A stretch of DNA of 64,000 nt, taken from the NCBI RefSeq assembly GCF_014268805.2, contig NZ_JABWRF020000001.1, forward strand, positions 1,932,001 through 1,996,000. The letters run 5' to 3'. Below, in pieces: positions 54,322-63,870 of this stretch. Both the position numbers and the translations under genes were made by a program. Below the pieces are notes generated by a model. It was not told where the DNA came from. It worked only from the letters and a program-made list of their open reading frames with translations, and ran no database searches. The first letter of the stretch is position 1; each line of letters opens with the position of its first letter. Origin of the DNA: Pseudomonas farsensis. Lineage in GTDB: Bacteria; Pseudomonadota; Gammaproteobacteria; Pseudomonadales; Pseudomonadaceae.

Positions 54322-55669
54322 ACGGCTGCTCGGCAGCCTGCGTAGCATCGGCGCGTTCATTTTCAGCCGCTATGCCCTGCGTTTTCACAGCCGCAGCCGG
54401 CTGGAGGCTTGGCAGGCGCGCCGCCTGGCGCGCTTCATGGGCCAAGTGATACCCCGTGGCCAGCGCTTCAGCGGCTTGCGCCACCGCCATCTGCAAAGCC
54501 TGCCGCTGATGGATAAAAGCACCCTGATGGGTGATTTTGCCGGGTTCAACACCCGTGGCCTGAGCCTTGAGCAGGTGTTGCCGGTGGCCCTTGAGGCGGA
54601 ACGTTCCCGGGACTTCAGCCCGACCTTTGGCGATATCACCGTGGGCTTGTCCAGCGGCACGTCCGGGGCGCAAGGGGTGTTTCTGGTCAGCAGCAAGGAG
54701 CGCCAGCGCTGGGCCGGCATTCTGCTGGCGCGCACCCTGCCGCGGGCACTGCTGCCGCGCCTGGTTTGCCCGTGGCTGGCCCCGCTGCGCATCGCGTTCT
54801 ACCTGCGCGCCAACAGCCGCCTGTACACGACACTGGCCAGCCGGCGCATCGACTTTGCTTTCCACGACCTGACCCTGGGCCTTGCGGGCTCTTTGCAACA
54901 ACTGCAGCAGCAACGCCCCGACGTACTGGTGGCACCGGCTACGGTGTTGCGTGGGTTGGCCGAGGCGGCCCTGGTCGGGCGCCTTGACATCGCTCCCCAG
55001 CTTGTGTTTTCGGTGGCCGAAGTGCTGGAAAGCACCGACGCCGAGCTTGTCGAGCGCGCCTTCGGCCGCAAGCCCCGGCAGATCTACCAGGCCAGCGAGG
55101 GGTTTCTGGGCTACACCTGCGAAGCCGGCACGCTGCACCTGAACGAAAGCCATCTGCATGTCGAACCGCAATGGCTGGATGCCGAACGTACCCGCTTTCA
55201 GCCGATCATCACCGACTTTTCGCGGCGCACCCAGCTGATCGTGCGGTATCGCCTCAACGATATCTTGCGCGTGGCTGACGCGCCCTGCCCTTGTGGCCGC
55301 GCCGAGCGCGCCATTGCGGCGGTCGAAGGGCGTGCCGACGAGGTGCTGTGGCTGCCGCACCACCACGGCAAGCACCTCGCCCCGCTGTACCCCGATGTAC
55401 TGCGCCGCGCCTTGCTGATGCTCGGGCCGGCGCTTGGCGAATACCAACTGCGCCAGCAAGGCATGGACTGGCAGGTCGACCTGCTGGCCCGCGACGATCA
55501 TGCGGCGCTGTGCCAGCAGGTCGGCGCCGCACTGACCCAGTTGTGCCATGAACAAGGCCTGCAACTGCCAAACCTGCACTTTGGCCACTGGCAGGCACCA
55601 CCCGCACAGCACAAACGCCGCCGCCTGTTGATGCTGCAACTGCCCCAAGGATTGCCATGCGTGTACTGA
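54311..55669 (+). CDS. F390-synthetase/PaaK-like adenylate-forming enzyme
   Basis: A 452-residue ANL-superfamily protein of the PaaK/coenzyme F390 synthetase group. The P-loop LSSGTSGAQG lies at 113-122, Y/QASEG at 260-264, and RYRLNDI at 312-318. A CPCG motif (326-329) may bind metal, as in some PaaK relatives. It activates an acid (aryl or acyl) as AMP ester. The ATG at 54311 follows GGAGG and overlaps the MBL gene by 11 bp. Sequence identity to true F390 synthetase is not implied. Confidence 0.85.
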   Translation: MNVERLLGSLRSIGAFIFSRYALRFHSRSRLEAWQARRLARFMGQVIPRGQRFSGLRHRHLQSLPLMDKSTLMGDFAGFNTRGLSLEQVLPVALEAERSRDFSPTFGDITVGLSSGTSGAQGVFLVSSKERQRWAGILLARTLPRALLPRLVCPWLAPLRIAFYLRANSRLYTTLASRRIDFAFHDLTLGLAGSLQQLQQQRPDVLVAPATVLRGLAEAALVGRLDIAPQLVFSVAEVLESTDAELVERAFGRKPRQIYQASEGFLGYTCEAGTLHLNESHLHVEPQWLDAERTRFQPIITDFSRRTQLIVRYRLNDILRVADAPCPCGRAERAIAAVEGRADEVLWLPHHHGKHLAPLYPDVLRRALLMLGPALGEYQLRQQGMDWQVDLLARDDHAALCQQVGAALTQLCHEQGLQLPNLHFGHWQAPPAQHKRRRLLMLQLPQGLPCVY

Positions 55670-56811
55670 TTCTTGGCGCTCGCGCCCCGGCCTGCCTGGA
55701 ATGGGCGCGTGCCTTTGCCGCTGCCGGCTGGCAGGTGACCGTCGCCGATTCCCTGGCCCAGCCACTAAGCCGTTTCAGCCGCGCCGCCGAACACTTCGTG
55801 CGCCTGCCCGAACCGCGCAGCAACCCCAACGCCTGGGTTGACGCACTGGCGGCCGTCATTACTCAACAAGGCATCGACCTGCTGTTGCCCACCTGCGAAG
55901 AGGTGTTTTACCTGGCCCATGGCCTTGAGCACCTGCGCCCTCTGTGCCGGGTGCTCACCTGCGACTTTGCGCTGCTGCACCGCTTGCACCACAAGGGTGA
56001 TTTCGCCGCCATGACCGCTGGTTGGGCAGTGGCGGCGCCGGCCACCCAGGTGCTGCACGATCGCTCGGCGCTCCCGGCACTGGCTGAGGAGGCTGACAAA
56101 TGGGTATTGAAGCCGGCCTATTCGCGCTTTGCCTCACAAACACTGGTGCGCCCTTCTGCTGCGCAAATCGCCAAGCTGCAACCCAGCGCCGAAGTGCCTT
56201 GGGTGGCGCAGCGCTTCGTCGCGGGTCAGGAATACTGCAGTTTCAGTGTATTGCTGAACGGCCAGTTGCGCGCCCACAGCAGCTACCGGCCACGCTACCG
56301 CGTCGGGCGCGGTTCGGGCATCTACTTCGATAGCTGCGCCCCGGCGCCGATCCGCGCCTTTGTCGAGCAATTCGGCAGCGCGACCGGCTACACCGGCCAG
56401 GTGGGTTTCGATTTCATCGAGGACACCCAGGGCCGTTTCCATGTGCTCGAATGCAACCCCAGGGCCACCAGCGGCGTGCACCTGTTCGACGACCAGCGCG
56501 CGCAGTTGGTGGCAGCCCTTCATGAGCAAAGCACCAGCCCGCTGCTGGCTACCGAGCAGCCGCGCATGATCGCCTTGGCAATGTTGCTGCTGGCGGCGCC
56601 GCAACGGGTGTTCAACCGCGGGTTTTGGCGCGACTACGCCGATGCCCGGGATGTCATCGTGCAGGATGGCGACAGTGGCCCGCTGCACGCGCAATTGTTA
56701 AGCCTGGCCGAAATCATTGGCCGCGCCGTGACCCGCCGCTGCGGCCTGCTGGCGGCTTCTACCGCCGATATCGAGTGGAATGGCCAGCCGCTACAGGCAC
56801 CGCACCCATGA
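55657..56811 (+). CDS. ATP-grasp ligase
   Basis: A 384-residue ATP-grasp enzyme. It has a N-terminal Rossmann-like domain (MRVLILGARAPACLEWARAF), the ATP-binding KWVLKPAYSRFASQ (148-161), and the metal-binding ECNPRATSGVHLF (265-277). ATP-grasp ligases join a carboxylate to an amine or thiol, for instance in amide or dipeptide formation. Overlaps the previous gene by 13 bp and the next by 4 bp. Probably couples the activated or reduced acid to another part. Confidence 0.88.
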   Translation: MRVLILGARAPACLEWARAFAAAGWQVTVADSLAQPLSRFSRAAEHFVRLPEPRSNPNAWVDALAAVITQQGIDLLLPTCEEVFYLAHGLEHLRPLCRVLTCDFALLHRLHHKGDFAAMTAGWAVAAPATQVLHDRSALPALAEEADKWVLKPAYSRFASQTLVRPSAAQIAKLQPSAEVPWVAQRFVAGQEYCSFSVLLNGQLRAHSSYRPRYRVGRGSGIYFDSCAPAPIRAFVEQFGSATGYTGQVGFDFIEDTQGRFHVLECNPRATSGVHLFDDQRAQLVAALHEQSTSPLLATEQPRMIALAMLLLAAPQRVFNRGFWRDYADARDVIVQDGDSGPLHAQLLSLAEIIGRAVTRRCGLLAASTADIEWNGQPLQAPHP

Positions 56812-57947
56812 AGCTGTTGATGCCCGAACAACTGGCCCTCGCGCCCCCGCAGCCCGGCGACAGCCTGGCCCGCCATTACGTCAGCAGTTGCGCAGGCGGT
56901 GCGCTGATCGGCAATGTCAGCACCGAAATGGCCTTGCTCGACACCGGCCGGCAGCAGTTTCCGGTGAGCATCAACCATGGCACCGGGCCTGCCGATAACT
57001 GCTATGTGGTCTCGCCGCAGACCGCTTACAGCGGCTATGCCCGCGAAGAACTGCAGCGCCTGCGCAGGCCGTGGCTGGCCGGCCCGCTGAAATGCCTGAC
57101 CCAGGCCGTGGACCGCTTGCTCACGGCCGCCAAGGTTGACCGGCTGGTGCAGGTCAACAACTGGCTGCTGTCGACCAACCTGTACCCAGCCGACTGGGAC
57201 GGCGCCGACCTTGCGTCGATCACCGAGCTGCTGCGCAGTCGTTTCCCTGACCATGGCTTTGGTTTCCGGTCGCTCAACGACTTCAGCAATGCCGAACTGC
57301 GCCAGCGCCTGCAAGTACTGGGCTACCTGGCAATCCCCAGCCGCCAGGTGTACCTGTTCGATGGCCGAGCAGGCGCGCAGTCGGCGTTTCTGCGCCACCA
57401 CAACACCCGCCTCGATGCCACGCTGCTGCGCCGCAGCCCTTACCAGGTGGTGACGGGCGAAGCGCTGGAAGCGGCAGACTTCCAGCGCATCGAGCAGCTT
57501 TACAACCTGCTCTACCTGGACAAATACAGCACCCTCAACCCGCACTACAGCGCCGCTTGGCTGCAACGCGGGCACAGCGAAGGCTGGTTGCAACTGCGCG
57601 CCTTGCGCAACGCCGAGGGCCGTATCGACGGCGCGTTGGGCTGGTTCGCCAACAGCACCCTGCTCAGCACGCCCATCGTCGGGTATGACACCGCCCTGCC
57701 CCAGCGCACCGGCCTTTACCGGCAGCTCACGCGCCTATGCCTGCAAGAAGCCGCAGACCGCCGCCAAGTGCTCAACTTCAGCTCTGGCGCAGCCGCCTTC
57801 AAGCGCCTGCGCGGTGGCCAGCCGCAGATCGAGTACAGCCTGGTGTACGTCGCACATTTGCCGCGCGCCCGGCGCCTGGTCTGGCAGGTGCTGGCTTGTC
57901 TGCTGCAACGCATTGGCGTGCCCCTGATGAGGAAGCTCAAACTGTGA
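56808..57947 (+). CDS. GNAT/FemAB-like acyltransferase
   Basis: A 379-residue protein with a GNAT-like fold, probably two GNAT half-domains as in FemAB-type peptidyl or acyl transferases. Seen features include NHGTGPADNCYVVSP, FGFRSLNDFSNAELRQRLQ, LYLDKYSTLNPHYSAAWLQ, and RIDGALGWFANSTLLSTPIVG. The transferase type is inferred and the acyl donor is unknown. The ATGA start overlaps the ATP-grasp stop. It is followed by the Rieske gene with a 4-bp overlap. Confidence 0.72.
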   Translation: MKLLMPEQLALAPPQPGDSLARHYVSSCAGGALIGNVSTEMALLDTGRQQFPVSINHGTGPADNCYVVSPQTAYSGYAREELQRLRRPWLAGPLKCLTQAVDRLLTAAKVDRLVQVNNWLLSTNLYPADWDGADLASITELLRSRFPDHGFGFRSLNDFSNAELRQRLQVLGYLAIPSRQVYLFDGRAGAQSAFLRHHNTRLDATLLRRSPYQVVTGEALEAADFQRIEQLYNLLYLDKYSTLNPHYSAAWLQRGHSEGWLQLRALRNAEGRIDGALGWFANSTLLSTPIVGYDTALPQRTGLYRQLTRLCLQEAADRRQVLNFSSGAAAFKRLRGGQPQIEYSLVYVAHLPRARRLVWQVLACLLQRIGVPLMRKLKL

Positions 57948-58960
57948 ACACATCCAGCGCCTGGTGGCCGGTCGCGCTCAGCCACGCATTGCGTGACCAA
58001 CCCTTGGCCTGCACCCTGCACGGCGTGCCGCTGGTGGTGTTCCGTGATGCTGCAGGTGCGGCGGCGGTGCTGCCCGATCGTTGCCCGCACCGCTTCGCCC
58101 CATTGAGTGCAGGCAAAGTGCGCGACGGGCAGATCCAGTGCCCCTACCACGGCTGGCGCTTCGACCCTCAAGGCCGCTGCACGCAGTTGCCCGGGCGCCC
58201 GCAACAGGCATGCACCCAGCCGCTGTTGCAACCGCTGCTCAGCTGCGAAGCCCATGGGCTGGTGTGGGCCAGCCTTGGCGCCGAACCGCCGCAGCCGCCC
58301 CCCGTTGCGCCGGCCCCGCAGGAGCAGGCGCTGGATATCTTCTGGATGAGCGACCGGGTGCGTTGCACGCTGCAGGACGCCGCCGAGAACTTTCTCGATG
58401 GTTTCCACACCCATTTTGTCCACGCCGGCTGGATCCGCCATGACCGCAAACGCCAGCAGATCAGCGCCTGGGTGCATGCCTTGGCAGACGGGGTTGAGGC
58501 GCAATACAGCGAAGAGGCCACGCAGTCAGGGCTGATCTCGCGCCTGTTTGAAGGCGAACGCGGCATCAGCATGGGGCGTTTTCGCCTGCCCGGATTGGCA
58601 GAGATTGAATACCGCGACCGCCAAGGGCGCCTGAACCTGCTGGTCAGTGCCTGGCTGGTGCCCGCAGCCGAGGGCGAGCTGCGGCTGTTCGCGCGCATCG
58701 CCACTGCTCGCGGTCGCGCCCCTGGCTGGCTCAAGCGTGCAGTGCTGCAGCCAATGTTCGCGCTGATACTCAGGCAGGACCGGCATATTTTGCAAAGCGT
58801 CAGCGCCAACCAGCAGCGCTTCGCCCAAGTACCGCTGCGCTGGCACCGTCAGGCACCGCTGGACAGCCACCAGGACCTGCTCGGGCCGTGGATCCGCCAG
58901 TTGCTCGCCCACGGCCAGTTGCAGAGCTTCGAGGAACGCCGCGAGACGTTCCTCTTGTAG
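57944..58960 (+). CDS. Rieske [2Fe-2S] oxygenase
   Basis: A 338-residue non-haem iron oxygenase. The Rieske motif CPHR...CPYHGW (C47, H49, C66, H69) binds the 2Fe-2S cluster. The mononuclear iron motif NFLDGFHTHFVH (D152, H155, H160) is present. It is the last gene of the operon and likely performs a hydroxylation or desaturation on the product. Start GTG overlaps the previous stop by 4 bp. Partner reductase is not in the operon and would be shared. Confidence 0.9.
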   Translation: MNTSSAWWPVALSHALRDQPLACTLHGVPLVVFRDAAGAAAVLPDRCPHRFAPLSAGKVRDGQIQCPYHGWRFDPQGRCTQLPGRPQQACTQPLLQPLLSCEAHGLVWASLGAEPPQPPPVAPAPQEQALDIFWMSDRVRCTLQDAAENFLDGFHTHFVHAGWIRHDRKRQQISAWVHALADGVEAQYSEEATQSGLISRLFEGERGISMGRFRLPGLAEIEYRDRQGRLNLLVSAWLVPAAEGELRLFARIATARGRAPGWLKRAVLQPMFALILRQDRHILQSVSANQQRFAQVPLRWHRQAPLDSHQDLLGPWIRQLLAHGQLQSFEERRETFLL

Positions 58961-58968
58961 CCTGAGGC

Positions 58969-60387
58969 TCAGGGCATGACTGGCGGCACGTACTGCAGGG
59001 TGGTGCCCAGCGCCCATAGCAGCACCAGCACCAACGGCACATGCACCAACAACTGCACGAACGAGAAACCGATCAGGTCGCGCGCCTTGAGCCCGAGCAC
59101 ACCCAGCAGCGGCAGCATGTAGAACGGATTGATCAGGTTCGGCAGCGCTTCAGCGGCGTTGTAGATCTGTACCGCCCAGCCCAGGTGATATTGCAGGTCG
59201 TTGGCCACCAGCATCACGTACGGCGCCTCGATGATCCACTTGCCGCCACCGGACGGGATGAAGAAGCCCAGCACGGCTGAATACACGCCCATCAGCAGCG
59301 CATAGGTGTCGTGGGTGGCAATCTGGGTGAAGAACACCGAGATATGGTGGGCCAGGGTCTGCTCATCAACGCCCTTCACCTGGGTGAGGATGGCGGCAAT
59401 CGAACCATACAGCGGGAACTGGATCAGCACCCCGGTGGTGGTCGGCACCGCGCGGGCCACGGCATCGAGAAAGCTGCGCGGGCGCCAGTGCAGCAAGGCG
59501 CCGAGCATGATGAACAGCAGGTTGTAGGTGTTCAGCCCGGAAATGGCGGTGATCGCAGGCTTGGTGGCGAACTCCTGGTACAGCCAGCCGCCGGCCAGCG
59601 CCACCAGCAACAGGATCAGAATCGGGCTGTATTCCAGCCATTCGCCTGGGCGCGTGCGCTGTGGCGCAGGTGGGGCGCTGAAACTTGGGTCAACACCGCA
59701 GTCTTCGGCGCTGCGTGCGCTGTTCGGGCCGGGGGCGGTGGCGTAGGCGATGATCAGCGAGACGATGACCAGCGCCGCCAGCATCACCCCGGACTGCCAG
59801 AGAAAAATGGTTTCGGTGAACGGGATCACCCCGGTGATCGACAGGATCGACGGCGGCAGGCTGGCCGGGTTGGCCTGCAGCTGCGCCGCCGACGATGACA
59901 GCCCCAGCGCCCACACCGCGCCCAGGCCCAGGTAGGCGGCAGCGCCCGCTGCCCGGTAGTCCATTTTCAGGTCGGTGCGGCGCGCCAGGGCACGCACCAG
60001 CAGGCCGCCAAAGACCAGCGACAGGCCCCAGTTGAGCAGCGATGCCAGCATCGAGATCAGCGCCACCCAGCACACCGCCGAGCGGCCGTTTTTCGGGATG
60101 CGCGCCAGGCGGTCGATCAGCCGCGCCGCAGGTGGCGAGCTGGCCACCACGTAACCGCCGATGACCACGAAGGCCATCTGCATGGTGAAGGGGATCAGGC
60201 TCCAGAAGCCGTCACCGAAGGCTTTGGCGGTATCGGTGGGCTTGGCGCCCATCACCAGCGCGCCGAGGCACACCAACATTACCGCAAGTGCGGCGAACAC
60301 CCAGGAGTCGGGGAACCAGCGTTCGGCCCAGTTGGAGCAGCGCAGGGCAAAACGGGCGGAGCGGCTGTCTTGAATATCAGCGGCCAC
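58969..60387 (-). CDS. atoE: Short-chain fatty acid transporter AtoE
   Basis: A 472-residue inner-membrane transporter with ~10-12 helices of the AtoE/short-chain fatty acid family. Features are MQMAFVVIGGYVVASS, LNWGLSLVFGGLLVRALAR, and GFFIPSGGGKWIIEAPY. It takes up acetoacetate or butyrate. The gene follows atoA across a REP-containing gap. Ends 8 bp from the convergent Rieske gene. Confidence 0.93.
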   Translation of the reverse strand: MAADIQDSRSARFALRCSNWAERWFPDSWVFAALAVMLVCLGALVMGAKPTDTAKAFGDGFWSLIPFTMQMAFVVIGGYVVASSPPAARLIDRLARIPKNGRSAVCWVALISMLASLLNWGLSLVFGGLLVRALARRTDLKMDYRAAGAAAYLGLGAVWALGLSSSAAQLQANPASLPPSILSITGVIPFTETIFLWQSGVMLAALVIVSLIIAYATAPGPNSARSAEDCGVDPSFSAPPAPQRTRPGEWLEYSPILILLLVALAGGWLYQEFATKPAITAISGLNTYNLLFIMLGALLHWRPRSFLDAVARAVPTTTGVLIQFPLYGSIAAILTQVKGVDEQTLAHHISVFFTQIATHDTYALLMGVYSAVLGFFIPSGGGKWIIEAPYVMLVANDLQYHLGWAVQIYNAAEALPNLINPFYMLPLLGVLGLKARDLIGFSFVQLLVHVPLVLVLLWALGTTLQYVPPVMP

Positions 60388-60456
60388 GGGGGTTTTCCTT
60401 TTTTGATTTTATAGGTGGAGGTTTGAATGTTTTTTGGGACGGTTCTGCGCAGGCTC

Positions 60457-60571
60457 GCGCTGGCCTCATCGCAGGCTATCGCCAGCTCCCACAGAGATCG
60501 CGCCAGCCGCGAAATCCGAGTCTGGCTCAGACCCTGTGGGAGCTGGCGATAGCCTGCGATGAGGCCGGAGC
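60457..60571. repeat. REP hairpin between atoA and atoE
   Basis: Arms of 38 bp (60457-60494 and 60534-60571), core GGCCTCATCGCAGGCTATCG, form a hairpin of the same family as the pair at 2308/2551. It lies between atoA and atoE on the transcribed strand and may reduce read-through to atoE. Confidence 0.85.
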
Positions 60572-60620
60572 AGGCTTGCACAAAATCAGGAAATCTCCCA
60601 CACACCGAGTAGCGAGGTTT

Positions 60621-61277
60621 TCAGAAGGTCATTTCCTGAACATCGTCCGGCACGATCAACTTGCCGGCTGTTTTGGCGATGATCTCCTCAACGCTGACGC
60701 CCGGCGCTGTCTCGCGCAAGATGAACGCACCCTCGGCAATTTCCAGGTACGCAAGGTCGGTCAGCACCTTGCGAATGCAGCCAGCGCCGGTCAGCGGCAG
60801 GCTGCACTGGGGCAGCAGCTTGGACTCCCCATCCTTGGAAGCATGGGTCATGGTGACGATGATGTTCTCGGCACCGGCGACCAGGTCCATGGCGCCACCC
60901 ATGCCCTTGACCAGCTTGCCCGGGATCATCCACGAGGCGATGTTGCCGTGCACGTCCACCTCGAAGGCGCCCAGCACGGTCAGGTCGACGTGGCCGCCGC
61001 GGATCATCGCAAACGACTGCGCCGAATCGAAAATAGACGCACCCACGCGGGCGGTCACCGTTTGCTTGCCGGCGTTGATCATGTCTGGGTCGAGGGTGCT
61101 TTCGGTGGGGAACTCGCCCATCCCAAGCAGGCCGTTTTCCGATTGCAGCATCACGTCCATGTCGGCGGGCACGTAGTTGGCCACCAGGGTCGGGATGCCA
61201 ATGCCGAGGTTAACGTAGTAGCCGTCCTTCAGTTCACGGGCGACGCGTTGGGCCATCTGTTCGCGGGTCAGTGCCAT
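60621..61277 (-). CDS. atoA: Acetoacetate:CoA-transferase subunit beta (3-oxoacid CoA-transferase B)
   Basis: A 218-residue subunit B of the CoA transferase family I. Catalytic Glu is in SENGLLGMG, with GIGIPTLVANYVPA near the N-terminus and GGAMDLVAGA. With AtoD it moves CoA from acetyl- or succinyl-CoA to acetoacetate or related acids. Located between atoD and atoE on the minus strand. Confidence 0.95.
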   Translation of the reverse strand: MALTREQMAQRVARELKDGYYVNLGIGIPTLVANYVPADMDVMLQSENGLLGMGEFPTESTLDPDMINAGKQTVTARVGASIFDSAQSFAMIRGGHVDLTVLGAFEVDVHGNIASWMIPGKLVKGMGGAMDLVAGAENIIVTMTHASKDGESKLLPQCSLPLTGAGCIRKVLTDLAYLEIAEGAFILRETAPGVSVEEIIAKTAGKLIVPDDVQEMTF

Positions 61278-61312
61278 GGTCTGGGTCTCTTTGTTGTTCT
61301 GTGGGACGGCGC

Positions 61313-62011
61313 TCAGGCCTTGACGGTGCGTTTTTCGATGCGTTTTTCAAAGGTGCCGACGATCACCCGGTCGACGAAGATGCCGGGGGTGTGAATTTCG
61401 CTGGGCAGCAGCACGCCTGGCTCGACGATCTCTTCGACTTCGACCACAGTGATCTTGCCGGCGGTGGCCGCCAGTGGGTTGAAGTTTTGCGCGGTGTTGC
61501 GGTACACCACATTGCCGTAGTGGTCGGCTTTCCAGCCTTTGACGATGGCAAAGTCGCCGGTGATGGACTCTTCGAGGATGAACTTGCGGCCGTTGAATTC
61601 GCGCACTTCCTTGCCGTCGGCCACCGGGGTGCCGTAGCCGGTGGCGGTATAGAAGGCCGGAATGCCGGCGCCTCCAGCGCGCATTTTTTCGGCCAGAGTA
61701 CCTTGCGGGGTCAGGTCGACCTCCAGTTCGCCGCTAAGCAACTGGCGTTCAAACTCGGCGTTCTCGCCCACATAAGAGGCGACCATCTTGCGGATCTGCC
61801 TGTCTTCGAGCAGCACACCCAGGCCAAAGCCATCGACGCCGCAATTGTTGGAGACCACGGTCAGGCCCTTGACGCCCATGCGCTTGATTTGCGCAATCAA
61901 GTTTTCAGGGATGCCACACAGGCCAAAGCCGCCGGCCAGAACGGTCATGCCATCGGTCAGGCCTGCCAGTGCCTCTTCATAGGTTGCTACACGCTTGTCC
62001 AGTCCGGCCAT
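61313..62011 (-). CDS. atoD: Acetoacetate:CoA-transferase subunit alpha (3-oxoacid CoA-transferase A)
   Basis: A 232-residue subunit A of CoA transferase family I. Typical motifs are [15 protein letters not shown] and [21 protein letters not shown], then [22 protein letters not shown]. It forms the heteromeric enzyme with AtoA (35-bp gap). First gene of atoD-atoA-atoE. The divergent LysR 121 bp away is the likely regulator. Confidence 0.95.
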   Translation of the reverse strand: MAGLDKRVATYEEALAGLTDGMTVLAGGFGLCGIPENLIAQIKRMGVKGLTVVSNNCGVDGFGLGVLLEDRQIRKMVASYVGENAEFERQLLSGELEVDLTPQGTLAEKMRAGGAGIPAFYTATGYGTPVADGKEVREFNGRKFILEESITGDFAIVKGWKADHYGNVVYRNTAQNFNPLAATAGKITVVEVEEIVEPGVLLPSEIHTPGIFVDRVIVGTFEKRIEKRTVKA

Positions 62012-62132
62012 GCTCAGTCGCCTTTTGTAGTTGTTGGAACCGTACGGTCATCTTCACCTTAGCTGACTGATTTGTTAATTTTGTTTTAGTCATTGATTGA
62101 TAACTTTTACAAAACAAAGGCCACGTCCCTCC

Positions 62133-63038
62133 ATGAACGTCAAACAGTTGCGCGCCTTCGTCACCGTGGCCAAGTACCAGAGCTTTGCCCAGGCCGGTGA
62201 ACACCTGCACATCTCGCAACCGGCCTTGAGCCTGACCATCAAGGCGCTGGAGGACAACCTCGGCGGCGCCCTGCTCACCCGCACCACCCGCAGCGTCAGC
62301 CTGACACCTGAAGGCGAAGTGCTGCTGCCGCTGGCGCGCCGCCTGCTGGCCGACTGGGACGACACCGAAGAACTGCTGCGCCAGCGCTTTACCTTGCAGC
62401 TGGGGCGGGTTTCGGTGGCAGCCATGCCCTCCTACGCCGGCAACCTGCTGCCCGACGCATTGAAGGTGTTCCGTGGGCGCTACCCTAAAGTCAACGTCAC
62501 GGTGCATGACGTGATCAACGAACAGGTACTGGAACTGGTGCGCCATCGCCGCGTCGAACTGGGCATCGGCTTCGAACCCGACAGCAGCGCTGCGCTGCGC
62601 TTCTACCCGCTGTACATGGACCGATTCGTGGCCGTGGTGCCTGCCGATTCGCCGCTGGCCCAGCAGGCTCAAGTGCGCTGGGTCGAGCTATTGGCCGAAG
62701 ACTTCGTCGCCCTGCAACGGCCCTCGGCGGTGCGTTTGCTGCTTGAGCAGCAGGTGGCCGCCGACCATGGCAAGCTGGCGGTGGCGTTCGAGAGCCATCA
62801 ACTGGCTACAGTTGGGCGCATGGTCGCCAGCGGCTTGGGCGTGAGTGCAGTGCCTGCGCTGTGTATCGAACAGATGCGCGAACTTGGCGCCTGCTGCGTC
62901 CCCTTGGTGGAGCCTGCGGTGCAACGGCGCATAGGCGTCATCGCCCTGGCCGACCACAAACTGTCCAGGGCGGCCGAGGCACTGCTCGACGTGCTGCTTG
63001 CCCATACCCATCCTCAGGAGGTGACATGCGATACGTGA
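62133..63038 (+). CDS. LysR-family regulator divergent to ato genes
   Basis: A 301-residue LysR regulator. HTH ~ residues 18-37 (QSFAQAGEHLHISQPALSLT), followed by the effector domain starting near 90. Likely activates the atoDAE genes in response to a short-chain keto acid or its CoA ester. The ATG at 62133 (MNVKQLRAFVTVAKYQ) is the family start. Its end overlaps the aldo/keto reductase gene by 13 bp, so the two are coupled. Confidence 0.93.
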   Translation: MNVKQLRAFVTVAKYQSFAQAGEHLHISQPALSLTIKALEDNLGGALLTRTTRSVSLTPEGEVLLPLARRLLADWDDTEELLRQRFTLQLGRVSVAAMPSYAGNLLPDALKVFRGRYPKVNVTVHDVINEQVLELVRHRRVELGIGFEPDSSAALRFYPLYMDRFVAVVPADSPLAQQAQVRWVELLAEDFVALQRPSAVRLLLEQQVAADHGKLAVAFESHQLATVGRMVASGLGVSAVPALCIEQMRELGACCVPLVEPAVQRRIGVIALADHKLSRAAEALLDVLLAHTHPQEVTCDT

Positions 63039-63847
63039 ATCTGGCCGGCGCCCAAGTGCCAACCATTGGCCAAGGCACCTGGTACATGGGTGACGACCCC
63101 GGCAACCAGCGCGCCGAGGTGGCGGCGCTGCAACAGGGCATCGAACTGGGCATGACCTTGGTCGACACGGCCGAAATGTATGCCGAGGGCGGCGCCGAAA
63201 AAGTCGTGGGCAAGGCCATCGCCGGGCGCCGGGACAAAGTGTTTCTGGTCAGCAAGGTCTACCCGCACAACGCCAGCCGGCGCGGCGTGCCCGAGGCGTG
63301 CGAACGCAGCCTGAAGCGCCTTGGCACCGACTGCATCGACCTGTACCTGCTGCACTGGCGCGGCCAGTACCCACTTGAAGAGACCGTGGAAGCCTTCGAG
63401 CGCCTGATCGAGCAAGGCAAGATCCGCCGTTGGGGGGTGTCGAATTTCGATCTGGACGACCTGCACGAGCTGAACAACCCGGCCTGTGCGACCAACCAAG
63501 TGCTGTACAACCCGGCTGAGCGCGGCATTGAGTTCGACCTGCTGCCATGGAGCCAGGCGCAGCACATGCCGACCATGGCCTACTGCCCACTGGCCCAGGC
63601 TGGGCGTTTGTTGCGCGACCCGGTGCTTGCGCAGATCGGCGAACGCCATGGTGCCACGCCTGCACAGGTGAGCCTTGCGTGGGTAACCCGCCAGGAGGGC
63701 GTGATTGCCATCCCCAAGGCAGTGAGCCCTGCCCATGTGCAGCAAAATGCGGCGGCGGCGGACTTGGTGCTCAGTGAGCAGGATTTGCAGGAGATTGACC
63801 GGGCATTTGCACCGCCCACGCGCAAGCAGCGGTTGGCGATGGTGTAG
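63026..63847 (+). CDS. Aldo/keto reductase
   Basis: A 273-residue NADPH-dependent reductase. The tetrad residues lie in DTAEMYAEGGAE (Asp, Tyr), LVSKVYPHN (Lys) and LYLLHWRG (His), and the C-terminus carries IAIPKAVSPAHVQQN for NADP binding. Substrate unknown. The ATG at 63026 follows GGAGGTGAC and overlaps the LysR stop, so it is part of the LysR transcript. Confidence 0.92.
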   Translation: MRYVNLAGAQVPTIGQGTWYMGDDPGNQRAEVAALQQGIELGMTLVDTAEMYAEGGAEKVVGKAIAGRRDKVFLVSKVYPHNASRRGVPEACERSLKRLGTDCIDLYLLHWRGQYPLEETVEAFERLIEQGKIRRWGVSNFDLDDLHELNNPACATNQVLYNPAERGIEFDLLPWSQAQHMPTMAYCPLAQAGRLLRDPVLAQIGERHGATPAQVSLAWVTRQEGVIAIPKAVSPAHVQQNAAAADLVLSEQDLQEIDRAFAPPTRKQRLAMV

Positions 63848-63870
63848 CCCACGTACGACAAAGTCCCTGT

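Noticed and set aside
53831..55765. Minus-strand open frame (644 codons) opposite the MBL and adenylating genes
   Set aside because: The plus-strand genes carry full catalytic motifs and tight overlaps. The reverse frame shows no domain.
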